Shown here piece by piece: positions 50,004-60,335 of a DNA stretch of 64,000 nt. The DNA is taken from positions 2,046,001 through 2,110,000 of the forward strand of contig JADNRZ010000007.1 of the NCBI GenBank assembly GCA_015501605.1, given 5' to 3'. The notes beneath the pieces were generated by a model. It made no database searches. It had not been told where the DNA came from and saw only the letters and a list, made by a program, of their open reading frames with translations. Position 1 is the stretch's first letter. The number at the start of each line of letters is the position of its first letter. Source of the stretch: Panaeolus papilionaceus. Its lineage: Eukaryota; Basidiomycota; Agaricomycetes; Agaricales. The position numbers were made by a program, and so were the translations under genes.

Positions 50004-50812
50004 ATGTCTACTGCTATCTTCGAGTATGCATTCATGATTCATTTATACTAATCATCTACTGATCTGTTTTCGAGTAGCGATGCCACTACTGTTCGCTCTG
50101 CTTCTGCAACACGCAAAGTCGAAGCTTCAATGTCTTCCTCCTCTGTCGAGTAGGTGTTATCTCTAGGTATAGATATAAAACGACTCACCCCTGCTCGAAT
50201 AGGTCTAGTACTACAGTCACCGCTACCAATGGAAAAGGCCTTCAGATTCCCGTTAATAACCATGGTCAACCGATCCTCACCCCGGTCACCCCTGTTCCCC
50301 CCTATGACGATTGCGACAGCCACACCATCTACAGCCCAACCGTCCATTACAAACAATTCCACGAGTAAGCTTACCTTGGTCAACGCATATGCAATGTGAT
50401 TAATGAGTGTCGTTTCAGGAGCAGCCATGAGCTCGCCAATGCATTCTCTCAAGTTCCATGGATGCGTTTCAGCATCGTCGCCCAACCCGACCTCAACGTC
50501 CTCGCCAACACCCCCGCTGTCACGGCCTTCGTTAACCAGGTCACTGAAATGACGATTGCCGCCGTCTCCAAGGAGATTCACCAACAGATCACAGTCGCCG
50601 TGCAGCAGGTCATTTCGAACATCGGCACCAACATGAACAAGACGATGAAGGACATGCACGCCAACATCATGCAAGAGATTGTTAGCGTCACTGCTCACAA
50701 GTCTGCCACCGCTCACGGTCACCTTGGATTCAACCCCTTCGATCAGCTCGTTAAGGAGCTTAGCATCGATAAGCACGACTGCCACTGCCCACCCGATTCG
50801 AAGATTCTTTGA
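50004..50812 (+). CDS. IVAQPDL-family protein, copy 4, lacking the beta domain
   Basis: Four exons, 50004-50023, 50078-50149, 50203-50364, 50419-50812, giving 215 aa. The exons match copy 1 in order, phase and nearly in sequence, including the last intron. The protein keeps the H-Y-K-Q-F-H-E segment, F-S-Q-V-P-W-M-R-F-S-I-V-A-Q-P-D-L and the whole helical region, then stops shortly after the Cys pair (H-D-C-H-C). Copy 1 continues there with a Pro-rich linker and the beta domain. It could be a functional helical-only form or a truncated duplicate. Reading frame and promoter are intact, so expression is likely. It is inverted relative to copy 1, 10 kb away. Confidence 0.7.
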
Positions 50813-53127
50813 TTTATTAGGTCATTTATTTTTTATAAATACACATGCTCTTTCGTCCTGTTTTTCATTACCATTCGGCATTGTTGTACATAATGTAGCA
50901 CACGTCATTGAACGCATAATCCAATTCTCTTTTTCATATCTCAGAAAGAATTTCATCATTGAGTATGAGTCACTTGTTCTCTGCATCAGCATTGGTGATG
51001 GGAAGTAAATAGGAGATGATGTGGATATCTCTTCGACGAGTGCGAATTTGAAAAACAAAGACTTGATAGATCGATAACGCATTTGTTCATGAGTACTGAA
51101 TGTTAATTCATCGATGACTGTGAGATCGAGGTTGTATATCTTGTGGGTCCTGGGTGCAGTATGATTCAGGGAGACAACCGCCTAAACTTCTACGCGCTTA
51201 GAACCTTTCCGAAGGTGTTATCACGAACCCACCGGTAGCAGAGGTTGCATAACGGTTAGATGATTTACACACAAGAAGTGATAACCTCGAGTCTCATACG
51301 GAAACTGGTCCAGGTGCTAGTGAAAATGATGCATTGGTGCTCAAATGGTTGATCAGACGGGGCTGACCGGTCTCCTGGTGTATTCTGACCAGTGCTGCAA
51401 GACTGTTTAATAGTCAATTTCCACCTGCGACATCTCGAGCATCCCGGTTCTGAGTTTCGGCGTGCACTAAATGCATTGGGACTTCAATAGAATTTGATTA
51501 ATAACTCTGATGTGGGTGATGCTTGCTTGTTTCAAGTCGATTGATGCGTTTCGGGACATTCGCATCCGCCGGATCCGTTTTCTTTAATACCGAGGCTGGA
51601 TTTGGAAATTGTGTTTTGGTATATAATAAATTCTGAAAAGGTGACGAACGACAAGCCCGTTCAGCTACGTTTCCCTCTCAGCAACACACCCATACCACAT
51701 CATCTCACCCTCAGTCCTAGTTTTGTCCCACACTCCACTTGAACGGTGTTCCACTACCTACAAGTTCTTTTGCAATGCACGCCATGGTTTGGCAAGGACC
51801 ATTGTAGGAGGGCTTGAAGGTAGTTGAACGGTTGTTTGAGTGACGTGTTGGTCTAGACTGGCATTGAGTCATTCGACGTCATTACTCAAGGGAAGGCGCA
51901 CATCGAAGGCTATCATGGGATACGGCGCCGATGACGACAGTATACAGGACTCCTGAAGGGTTGGTGACGCTAATGACTTTAACACTTTGTTTACCCTTTA
52001 CTCTGATCGGCAACTGACAACCGCCAATCCACACTCCGAACGTCCTATTCTCATTTATCTGTAAGTCGGTCCTCAGAGCCTCAGCCACAATTGTGCCTTG
52101 GACGACAAATGGATTTGACACGGGCATCGCACGCATGGGTGAAATACCCCTAAAATGAACCAAGAACTCGAAGCAGATCCACTTCGCTTGTTTGGTGATG
52201 AGCAGCGCTTCACCTGCACCTGTAATCGCTTTATTTTCAGATTCTACCAACACGCACGCACGCGCTTCACATTACGACGTTTACCCATCCCGGTCATCAC
52301 GGCTTCATCACCCTCAGAGCGAGCTCTGCGACTTTGACCTCACATCGGTCATCGAGTGTGTAGTTTCACGCGCTTGAAACCGTCGCCCGCACATCATCGG
52401 CCACGTGCTTGAACGATGAATATCAACGAACCCGTGATGGGTGCAGAGTGGAACAAGGGAGTTGCTGGTCGTCTTGACACGCTCTGTGACGCACTGACAG
52501 CGTGTCGTGTCACTCAATCGGCCTTTCGCCCCTATCGAACCCTTCCGCAATTTCCATGGATTGTAATATTCGAACATCTCTAATAATGTCCCGCATCTGT
52601 ATTTATAGTATTGCGCGTTATTTCCTTCGCGGTTTCTCGCTCAAGGCTCTATTAATCGCATCTTCGGTCCAATTCTTACTGGTATCTAGGACGTGTTTGC
52701 CCTACTCGAGGTGGTGGACAAATGAGCCTTCGCCATCTTCCTTGATGTACGAAGACAAGGACGAAGTTAGCAGACTCTTTGGAGCACCTATGCGCATTGT
52801 CCAGTTACGTGCGAAAGACTGATGGGCACGCTGCCAGTGAGCCAATGGGCCATCTGGCTCAAGCAGAAAAAAATAATCATTCTGAGCACTATTGATTGAG
52901 GGCCATCAACCCTGAATGGGGTATCCACTCTCGGATGGCTCAGAGTCGTTTGACGATCAACGCTCGTGAACAATGCTTCTACCCATACGGGCCAGCAACA
53001 CATTCTTGTGCAATTTCAAAGGGCAATAATGGATCCATAGTTACAACCTGTGACGCAGGGCCAACAAGCTTGGACCTCATTGTCGTTTGTTTGCATTGTC
53101 ACGACGTTAGTTGGGGCATCGAGCAGC
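50813..53127. other. Gene-poor region with dispersed repeat copy 2
   Basis: About 2.3 kb with no supported gene. It contains copy 2 of the dispersed repeat at 52195-52375. Confidence 0.45.
52195..52375 (+). repeat. Dispersed repeat, copy 2 (continuous)
   Basis: It matches 29590-29700 and then 30136-30210 in the same order and orientation, but as one block. The 435 bp between those two parts is absent here, so either copy 1 gained an insertion or copy 2 lost that segment. Confidence 0.65.
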
Positions 53128-53134
53128 TATATAA
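53128..53134 (+). promoter_or_regulatory. TATA box of the small basic protein gene
   Basis: TATATAA 105 nt upstream of the ATG at 53239. Confidence 0.55.
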
Positions 53135-53238
53135 GCTGGCGGTCGTGACCCCGCCTCAGCAACTCAGCTAACAAGTTCAACTATCACCCCTCAACCGTAT
53201 TCGCACTACCACACACATTGACTTCAAATCTCGCAATC

Positions 53239-53583
53239 ATGCACAGCAAGTCTGCATCGATGAAATACAAGCGAGCACCACACTCCCGCTCATCACCCAA
53301 ACAAAAGGCCCAGAAGAAGACGCCCCGTCGTCAACATGCAGCCGAAAGTGAACCGGCAGGCGATGCCACGTCGTATCTCTCAATTGATTTCGACAAGTTG
53401 CTCGCTCAGTGCGCGGAACCCAATGACATGCGCGGTTTTCATTACTATGGGTGGGATGACACGAACAAGCGGTTCTGTAAATTCTTCGAGCATGGTGGGG
53501 ATGGCGCTAGCAGGTCCGTTTCATGGGTCGGGAAGCAGTACATTAGTGCTACAAATTTTCGTTTTGCCTATCCTCACAATTGA
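53239..53583 (+). CDS. Small unknown protein with basic N-terminus
   Basis: Single exon, 114 aa, first ATG after a clear TATA element. The first 35 residues are highly basic and Ser/Lys/Arg-rich (K-Y-K-R-A-P-H-S-R-S, K-K-T-P-R-R), resembling a nuclear signal. The rest is more ordered, with aromatic residues spaced through it: S-I-D-F-D-K-L-L-A-Q-C, F-H-Y-Y-G-W-D-D, R-F-C-K-F-F-E-H and a C-terminal F-R-F-A-Y. The aromatic Gly/Trp/Phe pattern suggests a small beta-rich fold. No family recognised and no signal peptide. The ordered second half and the promoter make it more than a chance ORF. Confidence 0.5.
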   Translation: MHSKSASMKYKRAPHSRSSPKQKAQKKTPRRQHAAESEPAGDATSYLSIDFDKLLAQCAEPNDMRGFHYYGWDDTNKRFCKFFEHGGDGASRSVSWVGKQYISATNFRFAYPHN

Positions 53584-53726
53584 ACATGGATGGGAGCATT
53601 TAACGCATATTCGGACAGGGGATCGCATATAGACGGGGGTGGCTTTAAATTATTTATTGATCAAGTTTTCTGATAAATTTTCATTTTGTGTTATTCTTAT
53701 TTGATTCACAAAAACGCTGGCTATTG

Positions 53727-55101
53727 TCAATCCTTTCGTTTAAACCACTTACTACCACGATGTTTTGCTACATTCAATACCAGGCGACGAAGGAGAAATT
53801 TGAGGGTGAGTGTTTTTGTGGAGCCCGGCTCAATAGGTAATGGTTGAACAATAAGAGATTTTTCCTCTATAAGATCTTCCTCCTCGACCCAAAGTTGAAA
53901 GAGTTCTTGATGTTCAGGGCATGGGATATCGCTGGTGGCGATGGATTTCCGCAGACGCTGAGCAGCGCGTTCACAGCCAGGAGGCAACGTACCGAACGCA
54001 ATCAACTGACTGATAAATTTGATGAGGATATCTTCATTATCTCTCTGATTCTTCTGAAGGATCTCCTTGAGTTCTTCGTGCTCTTGTGTTTCTTGGAGTG
54101 AGAGATTGGATTGGATTGTTTGACGTTGCTGCATAGCGCATTCGATACGCTCGTGGAGGTCTTGGTAGAGATGTGGTGAAATACCCGATTCGTCATTGAA
54201 GAAGGAGTTGGAGCGCCATATGATGTTGTCGAGGATTTGTAATGAGGAGGTATTTGTATTCAAAAACTTTGCGATCACGGCCCCTTTGTCGATGAACTCC
54301 TATCAAGGTATGTGAGATTCAGGGCTGAGCTAACAAAATAGGCAGTCATGGATACCTTGAATATTTCATCTCTGAGCTGTTCGAAATTTGACTCCCCTCG
54401 TTGTTGAGTACGTTCGTTGTGGAGTGTATTCCACATAGTGGTTACGAATACAATGGAGCCGAGACTGTTCGAAGGCCGAACGAACGATCTAAGCATCTCT
54501 ATCGTTCTTCGCTTTGTTCCAGTGAGCCTTGTCCCGTTGACTGGAGTCATGAATAGTATCCCTTGGACGTGAGTCAAACTGGTACCTTGTCAATTAGTTC
54601 ATTAAAATCCTATTAATCTGAGTAAATATAACGTACTCGTTGGCTTTGAACCACTCTCGAACCATGTGCATGATTTCAATTTCGGAGATATCGGGATCAG
54701 AGAAACCAGGTGTGTCGATTAGATATACTGGATGGTACAGGGTGGCGATCATGAAGAATACATTGACGAGCTTATACGCGGTTATGTGCTGGGTTACGCC
54801 AGCAAGTTGGTCTTTTGATATGGATAAGACTTGGGATTCCCCAGTGAGCGCCTCTACGAACTTTGAACTGTCTGATTAACGATGCACTGGTTAAAAGATA
54901 GGCTACACACACTGCTCTTTCCTGCGCCTGTTGGTCCCATAATCCTAAGAGGGATAACGGCGTTGGAAGCTCAGATGAATGCATGAATCGACCTGGAGTT
55001 ACTTACAGGTACTGCACCGAGACTTTGGGGACTGTCGTGGCGACCGGTTCGATGGAAATGTCACCTGCGATCCGGAGGTATTTGAACTCCTGATTATCCA
55101 T
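53727..55101 (-). CDS. P-loop GTPase of AIG1/septin-like type
   Basis: Five exons in transcript order: 55007-55101, 54911-54944, 54637-54860, 54356-54578, 53727-54299, giving 382 aa. The Walker A motif G-P-T-G-A-G-K-S-S (35-43) is completed only by splicing exons 2 and 3, which supports the model. The switch II motif L-I-D-T-P-G-F-S-D lies at 90-98. V-T-T-M-W lies near where the G4 motif is expected, replacing the usual (N/T)KxD. The C-terminal half is helical, probably coiled coil (Q-E-T-Q-E-H-E-E-L-K-E, I-L-Q-K-N-Q-R-D-N), and ends in a basic patch. Related GTPases are abundant in Agaricomycetes with unknown roles; membrane or vesicle functions are assumed from animal AIG1 relatives. Intron 2 ends at an atypical acceptor (caaag). 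Confidence 0.78.
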
Positions 55102-56432
55102 GGGCGACAGTAATGCCAATTGTGAGTTTGGACGACGTGGTCACTGGGAAAGAATATGATAGTCGTTTGAGTCTCGTTCTCATTCGTATTTCTAAGTGAC
55201 GTGGTTGAGCACGACAAGGGCACGAGGCATCCTAACTGCTTCCCATGTCAGACCCTGATATACATTCGCAAAATGTCATAGAAAATAAAGGAAGTAAAAA
55301 TTTTGCGGGCAAGATACTACGACTTGGTTATGTTTAGGGAACTTTATTTTCCGTCCCTCATCCAAGTCTCATGTCATACTCTGAGTCAAACCCAACTAGG
55401 ATCGATAATACGAGCAGGGAGATCTTATATCGGCCTGACGCAGACTTTATTGAAGGAATTCCCAACTTTTCACACTTCATAGCTTTCCATGAAACCAACG
55501 ATTTGACCGACGTTACAATCAGAGTGTCATGGAATTTGGAAATGCTGTGGAGCGTGATGGCTGTTTGTGACAGGTCGAGACTCGAGACCTTCCTCACGTG
55601 CAACTGCAACCCGTAACGCCATGTACGTGTAACGGTTGATCTTGACCTTTCTGTTGCGCTCATCCCTCTTCCCTCAACTACAACCCTCTCCACCTCAGGG
55701 CGTAATTTCTCGGGCGACACGCGACGTTTGATGAAAATAACCTGAGGGAGGCTGAAATTTTGCTCATTGGGCTAATGTTTCTGGTAGCGACTATCGCCAG
55801 CTGGCCCACCCACATCATTCAACGTCAGCTACTATCCAACAGAACGCCTCATAGTCTTGCATCTGGAGTGGAATCGGCTAGCAGTGTGTGCTAGTTTATG
55901 ATGGCTACACATGACCTGCCAAATTCTGGAATATGGCTACGCTTGACGTTCTTAATGTTCTCTTTTATTCACCCTCAGCATGTGCAATGAACATGCAACC
56001 TGGAATCCGACATGTGGCTCACTGTTCCAGCCCACTCGGTCTTGGCACCCTCCTCGATTATCCAAGACTTTTCCCATACCACTTCCCTTTGTAGCTCCTT
56101 GTTATGTCCTTTGAGTTGGCCTCCCTGTCGCAATTTTTACTGGAATGGTGCACATTTCTGACTCGGGATGATTCTCTCTCGCGCCCAACGCGACTGTATC
56201 GTATGATATTTGCGGTACTACCTGTTGCGTGCTGACGTCCCCAATCCTGATGATGTTTCTTCGCGCATGAGCTCACTTTTGACTGCACACCAACATACGG
56301 AAACGTCCTGTCAATACTCTCAACCTGTTGTTGTAGGGGTTGGTCTCAATTTGTGTCCTATGAGCTGCGTCTATATATATTCGTGCGTATCCAGATGCAC
56401 CATTTATAGCGGAAATATGACCTTCAACCACT
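55102..56432. other. Intergenic; one weak ORF
   Basis: About 1.3 kb. An 81-codon plus-strand ATG frame (55371-55616) contains P-D-A-D-F-I-E-G-I-P-N-F and ends in a Cys pair. It has no promoter, introns or known relatives, so it is not called a gene. Confidence 0.4.
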
Positions 56433-57010
56433 TTACTTCGATTTGGCTAGTTTGGGAGTCTTGACGACTATGGTTTGTCCATCACTGTTTATCTTACCCT
56501 TGGGCAGAGCCCCCATCTGTCGACCTTGCGCGTCCGGTGCCTGATACCTGGTTTCCTGCGTCGGTCCTGTGCGGTCAAGTGGCTTCTTCCCCCCTGCGGT
56601 ATCTTCAAGATGTTTTTTTATGTGTACCCCACCCCTCTTCGGATCGAAAGAGTCAGGTAACGGCACCTCATCAGTGGGGGTGTTTGGTAGATTCGTACTC
56701 CCGGAAGGACTCGTGGGCCGTGGAGAGAGAACCTTATGACTGCCGCCACGTCTGTAGAGACGTTCTTGGAGCTCTGTGACGATTTCGCGGGTACTTAGTT
56801 CCATCATAAGCACGGTGCGTGTTGCGAGCTGTTCAACTGATGTGTCACGACCCCAGAGCCTGTCAGGGTATTGGCCTCCTCCGCCGTACTTTGCCTGAAC
56901 GAATATGGTGTTAATGGAGTGTTTCATGACTGATGGAAAATACGAAGCGATCGTACTTGTGCGGTAATGGCGAATATGAGTAGAGAAGAGAAGATGGGTT
57001 GATATTTCAT
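56433..57010 (-). CDS. Small secreted protein D (TRE-motif family)
   Basis: Two exons, 56957-57010 and 56433-56894, giving 171 aa. Exon 1 is again exactly 18 codons: a signal peptide ending A-I-T-A-Q, with the phase-0 intron right after it. The mature start is Gly/Tyr-rich. The core is T-R-T-V then L-S-T-R-E-I-V-T-E-L-Q-E-R-L-Y-R-R-G-G, including a dibasic site. The long C-terminal half is hydrophilic, Pro/Lys/Gly-rich and ends P-K-L-A-K-S-K, similar in composition to the tail of protein F. It lacks the His stretch of A and C. TATAAAG lies 65 nt upstream. Intact. Function unknown. Confidence 0.72.
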
Positions 57011-57074
57011 GGTGGAGAATTCGTGTTCTAGTGTGTGTTGTTTCAAGTTAGCAGTCTAGTCGAGGGAAGGTGAG

Positions 57075-57081
57075 CTTTATA
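57075..57081 (-). promoter_or_regulatory. TATA box of small secreted protein D
   Basis: TATAAAG on the minus strand, 65 nt upstream of the ATG at 57010. A C-run (57101 onward) lies just upstream. Confidence 0.55.
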
Positions 57082-57472
57082 TCAGAGATATTACGCCCTC
57101 AAGTCCCCCCCCCACCCCCACCCCTAGCGATATAGTACGACTTTTTGATCGTGTGTTCAGAGTACTTAGAGTGGGTAAGTGGGTCCAACTCGAGGTATCG
57201 TTTTCTTGAAACAACTAGTGCGAAGACTGGGCTTGTCATCCAACATTACGTTCATGTATGCTGTTGACGCAGGGTTCAGGGCTGGATGATGGGCACACAA
57301 TAAACATGTCCTGGACACACTATGTCTCAGGGTGCATGCACGAAAAGTTGTCACAACGATGGTTGGTCCGCTTGGAAAACAAAAAGGCAGTTCAGATGTT
57401 TCATGAATTTGTCGACAGATAAAAATCAATCGATTTTTTTATTTACAGTCCATGTACATAGCAACATTCTAA

Positions 57473-57751
57473 TTAATGCCCTGCCTTTGGGGCACCTTCC
57501 AATGTAGGGCTCTTGAAATTCGTATTGAGCGGCGGTAGCTTCTCGTTTTCGGCTGCTGCCTTCTTCGGTTGATGCCAGTCTTTCGGCATATGCGGTACTG
57601 GTTTGACGAATAATGGTGCCGCTACGTAGTTGCTTGTCCACTTGGGAGCCTTGACGCCTGAATTGGGAATATGCATGGGAGGTGGAGGAGACGGATCTTG
57701 GGGTGGTTTTGAAATGGGTTTGACAGGGGGCCGAGTACCGGAGAAACCCAT
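57473..57751 (-). other. Proline-rich ORF, possible 3' part of locus E
   Basis: A 92-codon ATG frame rich in Pro and Lys (P-P-V-K-P-I-S-K-P-P, D-P-S-P-P-P-P-M) ending T-L-E-G-A-P-K-A-G-H. The composition resembles the tails of proteins D and F. It lies downstream of locus E on the same strand and may have been its last exon. The sequence between them reads in another frame, and no splice path was found. It could equally be a chance low-complexity frame. Confidence 0.3.
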
Positions 57752-58079
57752 CCTCCGTTATCAGATGTGGGGGGCATGGTGTCCTCAGTCGATGGTGTCT
57801 GGGTGACGCGTGCCTCGATGGTGAGCGCGCTACGGTGGGACGTTGAATGGAAACAAAAACAAAATGAAATGAAAATGGGATGGTGAGTCGGAGTGTGAGG
57901 GTGATGGTTCAAGGTGAGTGAGCTGTGAGTGATGTGGATGCGCTCGGTTGGAAGTATGTGGGGTCCAGAGGCTGAGGTTAGAAGAGGGTGACTGAGGTGT
58001 TGGAGAGGGGTTCAGGCCAGCGACGGCGACGCTGAGGGAAAAAACGAGGTGATATACGAACGCCGAAACTGAGTGAAGA

Positions 58080-58285
58080 CGAAACCGATGACGGCGGCGA
58101 AAGTTAACGAAAGCCAACGACGGTGGCTACTTAGGACAACTGGGAGACAAGGAAAACCCTAGAAAACGAACCAGACACGGCTGGCGGCACTGAGGGACTA
58201 AGAGAAGACGAAATACGATTGAAACCGAACCAGAGGACGGCTGGTTTGACTGCTAGGACGAGATGAAACAGAAACGAATCTCAGA
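58080..58285. repeat. Imperfect tandem repeat, about 59-bp unit
   Basis: Units begin near 58108, 58167 and 58226 with variants of CGAACCAG, then ACGGCTGG, ACTG and GGAC. A weaker unit may precede them at about 58080. It lies between the core of locus E and the Pro-rich ORF, and may be what disrupted locus E. Confidence 0.5.
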
Positions 58286-58368
58286 CACAAAATATGGGGG
58301 GCTAAGAATGATCCAATTGACCTGGTAAGCTAATATACAAGTGATATAGTAGCTACCAGAGAAAATAT

Positions 58369-58704
58369 CTACAAAATGAGAAAAGATATGATGGAAATTG
58401 ACATATGAAACAAAGAAACAAAAGATGGAACAGGGATTTTTGAATAAATGAATGAAAAGAAGTCGTATGAAAATTTAGAGTGTGGTAGGTAGTGCGGGCG
58501 TGATAGCGTGCGTGTGTGAGCGCGATCCTGATGCCGTGGCCTGGGCGCATGAGTTGCGAGTCGCTGGAATAGTCCAAAACGCGAAAACGAAGGTAGATGT
58601 GCGCGCGGCTCATCATCGATCTCTTCGACGATTTCCCGTGTGGTAAATTGTGAGAGGGCTCTGTCCCGAGACACGAGAATTTCATATGACATGTGAGCGC
58701 TAGT
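58369..58704 (-). pseudogene. Diverged TRE-motif locus E
   Basis: The minus-strand frame starting M-L-I-T-Y-L-K-L-T-S-A-H continues without an intron into S-R-D-R-A-L-S-Q-F-T-T-R-E-I-V-E-E-I, the family core. After that it loses the E-x-R-L continuation and runs into Ser/Phe-rich translation with no family feature. Only about 12 residues of signal-like sequence are present, and the phase-0 intron seen in A, B, C, D and F is missing. TATATAA on the minus strand at 58831-58837 could still drive it. A decayed copy is most likely. A short functional peptide cannot be excluded. Confidence 0.5.
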
Positions 58705-59395
58705 GAGTTTTAGGTAAGTTATGAGCATGAGATCTTGAGATATGACAGAAGTTCCATTCTGGAATGGTATGTGGTTTAAAATTTATGACGAGGCGTCGGT
58801 TGCTGCTGTAACATTGTTACAGAATTGGACTTATATATTCTTCACGGACTGCTCGGCTACATGCATCCACAATAGAATCAATTACTGACCCACTATCGAA
58901 TCTGGAAACAAAGGCCGAAATGGACGACTTGGCCGCTCCTACATAAGTACATGGCCCTCATCCTGCCAATGGCCTGAAGAGAATGTGTGCTGTGGGCATC
59001 ACATTACCCCCTGGCATCAATGAACCGGTGATATATCCCTCAGTGGGTATCCCTAAATCAACATTTTGTGCTACAGCGTAAATCATAGCTTCACTACACC
59101 TGTTTATTTTATCAACGCGTTTCACATCATCTATCTTACCAGGGTGTCTAAAGGTGGGCAGTTTGATTTCGTCTACGAGTATGGACCATCCTCAGCGGCC
59201 TGACGCATGAATTATGGGCTGATGCTGCATGTGTTATTTGAAGTTGTGTAGGATGACGCCTCTGAAGAAATGTGGTGCAAACACGCATTATACTCAGCAT
59301 AAATGTATTTGAATAAATAGAGGGATAAAGTCGTCATGATCAAAAGGTAAAGACCCAGTCAAGAACCTCGTGGAAATCGTTTCAAGCTCTATCCA
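58705..59395. other. Spacer between loci E and F
   Basis: About 0.7 kb with no supported gene. It contains the possible TATA element of locus E. Confidence 0.4.
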
Positions 59396-59920
59396 CTAAT
59401 CGACAAACGTAACCTTCTTTGGTGCTTTATCAGCATGACCTGCATTACTCTTCTTCATGGCAGATTTCTTCGGTTGCTTCTTAGGATTGTGGACCTTTGG
59501 TAGGTCCACGATACGGTCATCCATGGGTTTGGAGTCCAATGGGAGAGCACCTGGCTCGAGAGGGGTGTCGGGATTTGCGGGAGGTGGGGCGACACCTGGT
59601 ACCTTGACAGGAGCCGGTTCATCTCGTTGATAAAGACGTGTTTCGAGCTCTTCAACAAGCTCGCGAGTTGTGAGGGATGTTAGCATATCGTCCCTGGCTT
59701 TGAGCTCGTGGACGTGGTGTCCCGAACCACCTTCTCGCACGAAGACATCGTCCGTCCATTCACGGGCTTCGCGCTGGTCGTATTCGTAGTACGCCTGAGG
59801 TAGAAATATTATGGGTTAGTTAACATGTGGTATAAATTTAACGTCTATGATATTCACCTGCACAGTTATAGACAGGAATGAGAGTGTAAGGAGAGCGTTT
59901 AGGAGAATTGGGAACTTCAT
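59396..59920 (-). CDS. Small secreted protein F (TRE-motif family)
   Basis: Two exons, 59858-59920 and 59396-59794, giving 153 aa. The signal exon has 21 codons and ends S-I-T-V-Q, again with the phase-0 intron directly after Gln. The mature part begins A-Y-Y-E-Y and has a charged region with H-H-V-H. The core follows: A-R-D-D then L-T-T-R-E-L-V-E-E-L-E-T-R-L-Y-Q-R. The tail is Pro-rich, then strongly Lys-rich (K-K-Q-P-K-K, D-K-A-P-K-K-V-T-F). It lacks the dibasic R-R of other members but has several K-K pairs. It is intact and 0.4 kb from an F-box gene. Function unknown. Confidence 0.74.
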
Positions 59921-60335
59921 TGCGTGGGCTTTTGCTGATTCTAAATTGACTTTGAACTGATTGTTATATAGTCGTACGAGTGCTATGTTACATAGCCTTA
60001 GCACACACTGTCTTGTGGATATCAGATCATCACCAATTGACAACGTTGTGGGTGCTAGAACAAAGCAAAGCACCTGAACACAATCTTACATTACCCACAG
60101 ACTAAGAGCCTACTCGAGGAAAAGTTTGACCCACCGCATGATGTGCCTGAAAACAATGTAGGCTCGAGCGCAGAGCTGGATGAGGAAGAATGCACCTATG
60201 GTCTAAAGACGAATTTCAAGCTTTGAATACACATCAACGAGATTCTGAGAGATCATGAAGTCAATGCATCGGGGGTTATGTTTGTACACGGCATCAAAAT
60301 CATTGTCTACAAGACTCATACATTATCTGTTGTCC
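59921..60335. other. Spacer between protein F and an F-box gene
   Basis: 415 bp. A weak TATATAAC on the minus strand near 59962 may serve protein F. Nothing else is seen. Confidence 0.4.

Noticed and set aside
50048..50785. 245-codon minus-strand ORF opposite IVAQPDL copy 4
   Set aside because: The same mirror frame appears opposite copy 1 and copy 2, so it is a by-product of the family's codon pattern.
58353..58685. Long Ser/Phe-rich tail of locus E as real protein
   Set aside because: It has no family feature and reads like translated noncoding sequence.
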